This document shows, piece by piece, positions 31,812-36,500 of a stretch of DNA of 36,500 nucleotides. The DNA is taken from NCBI GenBank assembly GCA_015056105.1, contig SVGX01000015.1, positions 1-36,500 of the forward strand, given 5' to 3'. Source of the DNA: Clostridiales bacterium. Lineage in GTDB: Bacteria; Bacillota; Clostridia; Christensenellales; CAG-138. Below the pieces are notes generated by a model. The model was not told the DNA's origin, made no database searches, and saw only the letters and a list, made by a program, of their open reading frames with translations. A program made the position numbers and the translations under genes. How positions within the stretch are numbered: position 1 is the first letter of the stretch; each line of letters begins with the position of its first letter.

Positions 31812-33650
31812 ATGTATTCGGAGAATGAAAACAAAAAGAGGAAAACCGGCATCAAAGCGGTCACGCTCCAAAGTTACGAGCAGGAGCTGGTGGACAAATA
31901 CCGGCAGCTTGCCGACGACGCGGACCGCTGGCTGACAACGCCCACCACATCATCGCTGACCCTTTCCTCCTCGGGCATCAAAGTGCCTGCCTTTTTGCGG
32001 GATGAGAAGGATGTCAGGATCATGCAGGCATCCCTTGGCATCACGGAGGATGGCGACTGGGGCCCGGTGACGGAAAATGCTTTCCGCACCCGCCTTGTGG
32101 CACAGAAGCAGGAAGGGGAGGAGGGCATGGCCCGGGTATTTGCCAACGCGGCGGCAGAGATGGAGAATCAGGAAGCATCGAACTACAACCGCAGCAGCGA
32201 TACTGCGGAGCCGGTGCTTGTGGCCCACACGGTGGAAAAACCCATGTACCTTTCCGGTACAGGCACGCAAAGCTACAACCGCACCGCCTACACCGCCGAC
32301 CTGCCCCGCACGACCCAAAAGAACAACAGCGATGTTTTTGTGAATGCGGCGGGCAACCGCACGAACGTGCCGAGCGGCAGCGTGAAGCCTGTTTCTTCCG
32401 GCAGCAAAGGCAGTGCCGGCACACCAAGCTATGACCGCACGATGCAAACGGCGGATGTTTCCCGCCTTGGCAGCACCGCAAAAAGTACCCTTGCTGCGCC
32501 AAGTTATAACCGCACAGCCCTTACTGCAGACGAGCCCCGCGGTGCGGCGGCAGAACGCCAGAATATCTACTTCACCGCGGATGGACACCGTACAAATGTG
32601 GCCGGCGGCGCGCGGAACAGCGGCCTTGGCAGTCCGACAGCTATGGAAAAAGGCGAATCCATTGCCCGCCTTGGCGGCACAGTACCTTCAAACAGCAGCC
32701 CGACCGGCGGTTACCAAGGCGGGCCGGTGGATGAAGCCTATGTGGCAAGAAGGACGGAAGAGCTGCTGACGCAGTATGCGGAAGAAGCGGAACAGCGCTA
32801 CCGGGATTATGATGTGGGGCTGAATGTGCGCAGTGCGGAAGGTATGGCACGGCGTGCGGAAAAGCAGGAACGGTATGGGGATTGGAAACTGGCGGAAGCA
32901 TATTTGAACGCATATATCGATAAAATACGGATGGCGAAATACGGTGAGAGTATCGGTGCAGGCGTTGCAAATGCAGACAAGGTGCTTCGGGAAAAAGGAC
33001 TTAATGATGAGAACTATCCCAAAAACAGCAGGATATACAGCCCTACTGATGAATATGCTTCCGAAGAAGAAATGCTGAGCAACATGGGCAGCACATTGAA
33101 CCGCCTTACGGAAGTAAGCGGACAGGAACATATGTGCAATCTGTTTAAGGTCACCGAAAGGGATGGCACTGTAAAATATGTAACGAGTGCAGTTCGCACA
33201 GGCATGGATAATAATGTGATCCTGCCCTATATCACCACCGGCTTGCTGGGAACGGATCTTCTTGCAAAGGGAATCGAAAACATAGGCGGTAAAAACGTAG
33301 AATACCTCGGCATGCTGCATTCGCATCCGCAGTGGTATAATAATACCCAAGACAACGATCAGTTTTCCTGGGGTGATAGCCTTGTTGCGGCTCTTTCCGG
33401 TAAAATCTATCTGACAACACCGCATGGAGAGGTTTATGCCTTGGAGCGGGAGGATGGAAAGGAACTGATCGGGCCGGGCATGAAGCGGGAGCGGATCGTA
33501 AAAAAGAAAAAAAGAACGGAAAAAGAAAGGTATCCGGATTGGCTGAAAAAAGCGGAAGAAGAGAATTTTGTCGATAACCATGATGCAAAATCAAAAGGTA
33601 GAAATTATGTAACCTTCGATGTGAAATCTTATGATACACGAAAGAGGTAA
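31812..33650 (+). CDS. Toxin-like protein: peptidoglycan-binding head, SYNRT repeats, C-terminal JAB/DUF4329-like domain
   Basis: This is a 612-residue protein. Residues about 60-100 match a PG_binding_1 domain (VRIMQASLGITEDGDWGP then TENAFRTRL). Residues about 120-300 are low-complexity with four S/N-Y-N/D-R-T/S-x3-TA-D/E repeats (starting at 124, 154, 206 and 231). A helical stretch precedes the C-terminal domain (about 425-560), which has the JAB/MPN metal site: probable Glu439, HSH (H503, H505), S519 and D522, then GKIYLTTPHGEVYAL as in DUF4329. The tail ends SYDTRKR. No signal peptide, LXG or WXG domain is seen. It is followed by small membrane proteins and by truncated copies of its own C-terminus, as in polymorphic toxins. 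A phage cell-wall protease is the alternative. The base composition becomes AT-richer after about 32.9 kb. Confidence 0.85.
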   Translation: MYSENENKKRKTGIKAVTLQSYEQELVDKYRQLADDADRWLTTPTTSSLTLSSSGIKVPAFLRDEKDVRIMQASLGITEDGDWGPVTENAFRTRLVAQKQEGEEGMARVFANAAAEMENQEASNYNRSSDTAEPVLVAHTVEKPMYLSGTGTQSYNRTAYTADLPRTTQKNNSDVFVNAAGNRTNVPSGSVKPVSSGSKGSAGTPSYDRTMQTADVSRLGSTAKSTLAAPSYNRTALTADEPRGAAAERQNIYFTADGHRTNVAGGARNSGLGSPTAMEKGESIARLGGTVPSNSSPTGGYQGGPVDEAYVARRTEELLTQYAEEAEQRYRDYDVGLNVRSAEGMARRAEKQERYGDWKLAEAYLNAYIDKIRMAKYGESIGAGVANADKVLREKGLNDENYPKNSRIYSPTDEYASEEEMLSNMGSTLNRLTEVSGQEHMCNLFKVTERDGTVKYVTSAVRTGMDNNVILPYITTGLLGTDLLAKGIENIGGKNVEYLGMLHSHPQWYNNTQDNDQFSWGDSLVAALSGKIYLTTPHGEVYALEREDGKELIGPGMKRERIVKKKKRTEKERYPDWLKKAEEENFVDNHDAKSKGRNYVTFDVKSYDTRKR

Positions 33651-33655
33651 GAAGG

Positions 33656-34117
33656 ATGGAAAAAGAGAATAACCGCTTTAAGAAATTGCTGATCAGAGAG
33701 AATATCATTATCCTTTGCGTGTTGGCTTTGCTTTTCGTGAAAGGCTGCTTTGAAATGTTTGAGGAAACGCCTCCGCCGAGTGTTTTCAATATTCACCGCT
33801 GCCCCGACAAACTGACATATGTGATCGGGAAAGACGAAGTGCTTGATGTTTCGGGCGGTGTCATATGCAACGTTTTATATGACTGGTGGGGCCATTATGG
33901 ACGCCCCTGCATTTCATCTCCCACAGCAGCAGTAGACCATGGCGAGAACGGGTATCTTTACACGATGGAAGAAGCCCTCTCGGATGGCGAAATAGCATCT
34001 GACATTGATTTTACGAAGGAAGGCATATACACAGTCAGGATCAAATGCTGGGATGGTACCGAGTTATGTTTCCCAGTAGCGGTTATTTCGCCGGAAAGTG
34101 CTGCGGCAATGCACTAA
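33656..34117 (+). CDS. Candidate immunity protein 1, membrane-anchored Ig-like
   Basis: This 153-residue protein has a basic N-terminus, one membrane segment (about 14-30, IIILCVLALLFVKGCF) and an outside domain reading IHRCPDKLTYVIGKDEVLD-type at the front and IDFTKEGIYTVRIKC...CFPVAVISP at the back. That is the outline of a bacterial Ig-like (Big_3-type) fold. It begins 5 bp after the toxin-like gene, with AAGAGG as ribosome site, so the two are coupled, as toxin and immunity genes are. It shares this plan with the proteins at 34138, 35082 and 36130 but diverges in the loops. If it is an immunity protein, its topology places the protected target outside the membrane. Function is inferred from position only. 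Confidence 0.75.
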   Translation: MEKENNRFKKLLIRENIIILCVLALLFVKGCFEMFEETPPPSVFNIHRCPDKLTYVIGKDEVLDVSGGVICNVLYDWWGHYGRPCISSPTAAVDHGENGYLYTMEEALSDGEIASDIDFTKEGIYTVRIKCWDGTELCFPVAVISPESAAAMH

Positions 34118-34137
34118 CCCATCATAAGGAGAATGCC

Positions 34138-34578
34138 ATGGAAAAGAAAAAACGAGACGGATACAAAGTGCTCTTTCTGGTGGAAAATATACTCCTTGCT
34201 GCAGTGCTGCTGGCGCTGTTGATTTCAGAAGGCAGTATATGGTACTGGAGCCACATGAAACGGTATGGGAATATCCACCGTTATCCCACAAAACTTACCT
34301 ATGTGGCGGGGGTGGATATGGGGCTCGATCTATCCGGCGGCGAGGTCTGCTTCAGCAGAGGAACAGAATTTGGCTCCGGTGTATTTTGTGCGTCCGACCC
34401 AACACGAACTGATGGCAAAAAGGGACGTTGCAAACATATTCTTCCCATGGAGGAAGCGGAGGTTTCTACCAATGCAGACTTTAATATGCCGGGCTTCTAC
34501 TATGTGGAAGTAAGTTATAAAGGCGTTACTTGCTATTGCCCCATCGTTGTCATCGACCCCAAAGATGCAGCAAGGTAA
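34138..34578 (+). CDS. Candidate immunity protein 2, membrane-anchored Ig-like
   Basis: This 146-residue homologue of the preceding gene has a basic MEKKKRDGYK start, a membrane segment (about 11-29), then IHRYPTKLTYVAGVDMGLDLSGGEVC cut across two strands, several Cys, and a C-terminal strand set with ADFNMPGFYYVEVSY and CPIVVIDP. AAGGAG lies before the ATG at 34138; an upstream in-frame start overlaps the previous gene and is rejected. Two immunity-like genes in a row behind one toxin suggest that a toxin cassette between them was lost, or that this one protects against another strain's toxin. It is followed by a terminator and the first junction repeat. Confidence 0.75.
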   Translation: MEKKKRDGYKVLFLVENILLAAVLLALLISEGSIWYWSHMKRYGNIHRYPTKLTYVAGVDMGLDLSGGEVCFSRGTEFGSGVFCASDPTRTDGKKGRCKHILPMEEAEVSTNADFNMPGFYYVEVSYKGVTCYCPIVVIDPKDAAR

Positions 34579-34581
34579 CAG

Positions 34582-34614
34582 GGCGGGCGCGCAACTGCGC
34601 GCCCGCCTGCTTTT
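34582..34614 (+). terminator. Terminator closing the toxin-immunity operon
   Basis: An 11-bp perfect GC stem GGCGGGCGCGC / GCGCGCCCGCC with an AACT loop is followed by TGCTTTT, 4 bp after the stop of immunity candidate 2. Confidence 0.85.
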
Positions 34615-34664
34615 CCGCCGTTTTCCTTGACGGGTGCGGCGCTGTGGCGGTATGCTTGAAACAG
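34610..34664 (+). repeat. 55-bp junction repeat, copy 1
   Basis: This block differs from 35587-35641 at a single base out of 55. It begins at the terminator U tract and contains TTGACG (34627-34632) and TATGCT (34651-34656), 18 bp apart, a promoter-like pair. Read in the frame of the following cassette, it ends in a TGA stop at the same place in both copies. It may be the cassette's own promoter, a recombination site, or the scar of the recombination that truncated the toxin. Confidence 0.85.
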
Positions 34665-34695
34665 AAGCGGAACCGGGAGGCGGAGCAGGTTTGGC

Positions 34696-35046
34696 ATGCT
34701 GCATTCGCATCCGCAGTGGTATCAGAATACGGTAGACAACGACTTGTTTTCCTGGGGCGATGCTTTGGTATCGACCATTTCCGGCAAAATCTATCTGACT
34801 ACCCCGCATGGTGAGGTTTATGCGCTGGAAGGAAAAGACGGCAAAAAGATGATTGTGCCGGGATATATCAGAGATGAAATGGTAAGGGTGAAAAATATAG
34901 CTTGGAAATACGGTATCAGACCGGATCAGGTGCTTTCTCTTTGGGGAACATTATTTAGTGACGACTTCCTCAATTGGTATAATGAAGCCGGGCGGGGCTA
35001 TAATTTCGGGAACTATAATGTGAAGACCTATGATACAAGGCGGTAA
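34696..35046 (+). CDS. Orphan C-terminal JAB/DUF4329 cassette 1 (5'-truncated toxin tip)
   Basis: A 116-codon frame starts inside the catalytic motif: its first residues are MLHSHPQW, then DNDLFSWGD, SGKIYLTTPHGEVYALEG and a new, diverged C-terminus ending KTYDTRR. The frame is open a further 12 codons upstream to a TGA. It aligns with the last 110 residues of the full toxin-like protein but lacks the N-terminal head and the catalytic Glu. It could be a silent tip used to replace the toxin end by recombination through the shared 27-bp block (34693-34719), or a remnant. GGAG about 10 bases upstream would allow translation. A candidate immunity gene follows 35 bp later. Confidence 0.75.
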   Translation: MLHSHPQWYQNTVDNDLFSWGDALVSTISGKIYLTTPHGEVYALEGKDGKKMIVPGYIRDEMVRVKNIAWKYGIRPDQVLSLWGTLFSDDFLNWYNEAGRGYNFGNYNVKTYDTRR

Positions 35047-35081
35047 TCCTTTGATCAGACATCAGCAAAAGAGGCGTGCAA

Positions 35082-35549
35082 ATGGAAGAAAAGCAGAAAA
35101 AAGACAATAAGACGCTACGGAAGATCGCAATGCTATTGATCTTGATTGTGCTTCTTATCGGGGTAATTAAGAGGTGTTCCCATTCCTCCCAAGCGATAGA
35201 GCAATATCTTCTTGCGCTGCGCATCCATTCCCATCCCACAAAGCAGGTTTATGTTGTAGGATGCGATACGACACTCGATTTCACCGGGGGAGAACTGTGC
35301 TACGCTATAGCGCGCGACCTGCCTCTCGCAGATGATGGTACATGTGGAAAAAAAGGCTGCTACATTGATATTTCTATGGAAGAGGCTCTTCGAATTGATG
35401 ATATGCTTTCCGTATATACCAATACGGACTTTACGAAGCCCGGAATATATGAAGTAAGATTTTGCTCCGTGGTACAAAATGGGAAATGGGAAGAAGAACT
35501 CTCCTGCTCCTTCCCCATCGAAGTCATCGACCCTGCAAGCTTAGAGTAA
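35082..35549 (+). CDS. Candidate immunity protein 3, membrane-anchored Ig-like
   Basis: This 155-residue protein has a charged N-terminus, a membrane segment (about 16-31, AMLLILIVLLIGVIKR), then HSHPTKQVYVVGCDTTLDFT, GGELCY, DDGTCGKKGCY, a conserved MEEALRIDD turn and the closing TDFTKPGIYEV...FPIEVIDP. Hence it has the same fold plan as the two earlier immunity candidates and is clearly closest to the partial protein at 36130. AGAGG precedes the ATG at 35082. It directly follows orphan cassette 1, so it would be that cassette's cognate immunity protein. The conserved Cys pairs suggest a disulfide-held extracellular domain. Confidence 0.78.
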   Translation: MEEKQKKDNKTLRKIAMLLILIVLLIGVIKRCSHSSQAIEQYLLALRIHSHPTKQVYVVGCDTTLDFTGGELCYAIARDLPLADDGTCGKKGCYIDISMEEALRIDDMLSVYTNTDFTKPGIYEVRFCSVVQNGKWEEELSCSFPIEVIDPASLE

Positions 35550-35560
35550 ACAAACCAAAA

Positions 35561-35591
35561 CGGGCGCACATATGTGCGCCCGCCCTCTTTT
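35561..35591 (+). terminator. Terminator after immunity candidate 3
   Basis: A perfect 22-bp palindrome centred on CATATG (CGGGCGCACAT / ATGTGCGCCCG) is followed by CCCTCTTTT. It occupies the same position, directly before a junction repeat, as the hairpin at 34582, although its stem sequence differs. Confidence 0.85.
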
Positions 35592-35641
35592 CCGCCGTTT
35601 TTCTTGACGGGTGCGGCGCTGTGGCGGTATGCTTGAAACAG
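35587..35641 (+). repeat. 55-bp junction repeat, copy 2
   Basis: This is the second copy of 34610-34664 with one C-to-T change. TTGACG is at 35604-35609 and TATGCT at 35628-35633, again 18 bp apart. It precedes the second orphan cassette. Near-identity against diverged flanking genes points to recent duplication, gene conversion or functional constraint. Confidence 0.85.
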
Positions 35642-35681
35642 GCAGTATACTTCAGTCGGCGCAAAAGCCGAATACCTCGGC

Positions 35682-36098
35682 ATGCTGCATTCGCATCCGC
35701 AGTGGAAAGAAAACAGAGAAGATAACGATTTGTTTTCTCCCGGAGACGCGATTGTTTCCGTTCTTTCCGGCAAAATCTACCTGACCACGCCCCATGGGAA
35801 CCTGTATGCGCTGGAAAAGGAAGATGGAAAAGGGCTGATCTTGTCGGGAGTAGCCAGAGACTTAATTGTTACCCGGGATAACCTGACACGTAGTATTAGT
35901 GAATGGGGCAAAAGCAAATTGTCAGAGGATGCTATCCATGCGTTACAAGTTGCTTACCCCTGGCCTTTTTTAGGCGAGTATCTATATAACAAGATAACAA
36001 AACCGGCAATGGATACATTTGTTAAAGAGAATGATTCTGTATCCGCAGGAAGAAACTTTCAAACATTTAATGCCAAATCATATGATACAAGGCAGTAA
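35682..36098 (+). CDS. Orphan C-terminal JAB/DUF4329 cassette 2 (5'-truncated toxin tip)
   Basis: A 138-codon frame opens with MLHSHPQW, DNDLFSPGD and SGKIYLTTPHGNLYALEK. A longer, unrelated-looking middle follows, and then the shared ending SAGRNFQTFN...KSYDTRQ. Upstream in frame, codons reading KAEYLG continue the homology with the full toxin (VEYLG) back to a TGA. The 36-bp block 35670-35705 is identical to 33300-33335 in the full toxin. As in cassette 1, the catalytic Glu region is missing, so it is probably inactive unless recombined. The partner immunity gene follows 31 bp later and runs off the window. Confidence 0.75.
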   Translation: MLHSHPQWKENREDNDLFSPGDAIVSVLSGKIYLTTPHGNLYALEKEDGKGLILSGVARDLIVTRDNLTRSISEWGKSKLSEDAIHALQVAYPWPFLGEYLYNKITKPAMDTFVKENDSVSAGRNFQTFNAKSYDTRQ

Positions 36099-36129
36099 AT
36101 GCTTGAACCGATACTGGCGAGGGAGACAA

Positions 36130-36500
36130 ATGGAAACCAAACAGCGAACCCCCGACAAATTCACACGAAAAATAGCCATCTTGGCAATCTGCGTGCCGCT
36201 CTTGGGAATGATAATTCGCTTCTGTTCCCATTCTTCCCAGCTGATAGAGCCATACTATTTTGTGATGTGCGTTCATTCCTATCCCACAAAGCGGGTTTAT
36301 GTTGCAGGGGAAGATACGGCGCTCGATCTCGCCGGAGGAGAGGTGTGCTATGATACGGAGAGCAACCCACCGCTCTCTGATGATGGTACTTGTGGAAAGG
36401 ACTGCTACTTTTCCGTCGCCATGGAAGAATGCCTCCGATTTGATGAATCGTTTTCTGTACATACCGATGCAGATTTTACAAAGCCCGGAATATATGAGGT
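36130..36500 (+). CDS. Candidate immunity protein 4, partial at window end
   Basis: The frame opens at ATG 36130 behind GAGGGAG and stays open to the last base (123 codons plus two bases). It encodes METKQRTPDKFTRK, a membrane segment IAILAICVPLLGMIIRF, then CSHSSQLIEPYY, HSYPTKRVYVAGEDTALDLA, GGEVCY, DDGTCGKDCY, a MEECLRFDE turn and TDADFTKPGIYEV at the edge. It is the closest relative of immunity candidate 3 and pairs with orphan cassette 2. About 20-25 residues are expected to be missing. It shows that the array continues to the right of the window. Confidence 0.8.
   Translation, partial: METKQRTPDKFTRKIAILAICVPLLGMIIRFCSHSSQLIEPYYFVMCVHSYPTKRVYVAGEDTALDLAGGEVCYDTESNPPLSDDGTCGKDCYFSVAMEECLRFDESFSVHTDADFTKPGIYE

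Noticed and set aside
31812-33650. The JAB protein as a phage tail-assembly peptidase (gpK/NlpC-type)
   Set aside because: No tail genes are near, the domain order is different, and the interleaved immunity-like genes and spare tips fit a toxin better. Kept as a minor alternative.
34579-34700. Sequencing error or frameshift as the cause of the truncated toxin copies
   Set aside because: Both copies are cut at the same place, behind the same 55-bp junction with the same TGA, and lack any upstream toxin body, so the truncation is real.
27677-36500. Retron, diversity-generating retroelement or integrase in the accessory region
   Set aside because: No reverse transcriptase, recombinase or template/variable repeat pair could be seen in any frame.

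Overview
The window looks like the chromosome of a GC-rich, anaerobic, Gram-positive member of the Clostridia. The evidence is a SpoIID sporulation protein, a FloA/NfeD membrane operon, Gram-positive type sigma-A promoters and ribosome sites, a Gram-positive type LexA box, a ferredoxin-style 2-enoate reductase and abundant peptide-degrading enzymes. The genus cannot be fixed from sequence alone; the intergenic repeats resemble ones I recall from gut Oscillospirales-type genomes, which is only an impression.

Layout. 1-3.7 kb (+): two tandem M42 metallopeptidases and an Xaa-Pro aminopeptidase. 3.8-5.9 kb (-): an orphan oligopeptide-binding lipoprotein. 6.1-7.7 kb (-): a PNPOx-like flavoprotein and SpoIID. 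7.8-11.4 kb (+): a membrane protein with a sigma-region-2-like head, then an nfeD / zinc-ribbon / floA / zinc-ribbon operon. 11.4-14.4 kb (-): two MATE efflux proteins, each with its own promoter. 14.4-14.8 kb: tRNA-Ala(CGC) with unusual direct and inverted repeats. 14.9-18.1 kb: an omega-amidase-like nitrilase and a branched-chain aminotransferase, divergent from a LysR regulator. 18.1-22.5 kb: an acyltransferase with a zinc ribbon, a PatB/MalY-type PLP enzyme, an intergenic repeat element and an ArsB/NhaD-type transporter. 22.5-27.7 kb (-): an M20 amidohydrolase, then an operon of a 2-enoate reductase-like enzyme and both aconitase X subunits.

27.8-36.5 kb (+) is an accessory element and the most interesting part. 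Behind a sigma-A promoter and a LexA (SOS) box lie a DUF1492/sigma-region-4-like regulator, a phage large terminase and a portal protein. No capsid or tail gene follows within the window. Next comes a 612-residue protein with a peptidoglycan-binding-type head, Ser-Tyr-Asn-Arg-Thr repeats and a C-terminal JAB/DUF4329-like metallo-domain (HxH...SxxD). After it comes an array of small membrane-anchored, Ig-like proteins (likely immunity proteins) alternating with 5'-truncated, divergent copies of the JAB C-terminus. A 55-bp junction repeat with a terminator and a promoter-like pair sits in front of each truncated copy. This is the architecture of a polymorphic toxin locus with spare toxin-tip cassettes, here attached to phage packaging genes. 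It continues past the right edge.

Gene-free stretches over about 300 bases: 5850-6164 (promoter, leader palindrome, terminator), 14333-14698 (repeats beside the tRNA), 16848-17167 (divergent promoters), 20733-21200 (repeat element, hairpins, promoter) and 27677-28024 (divergent promoters, terminator, LexA box).
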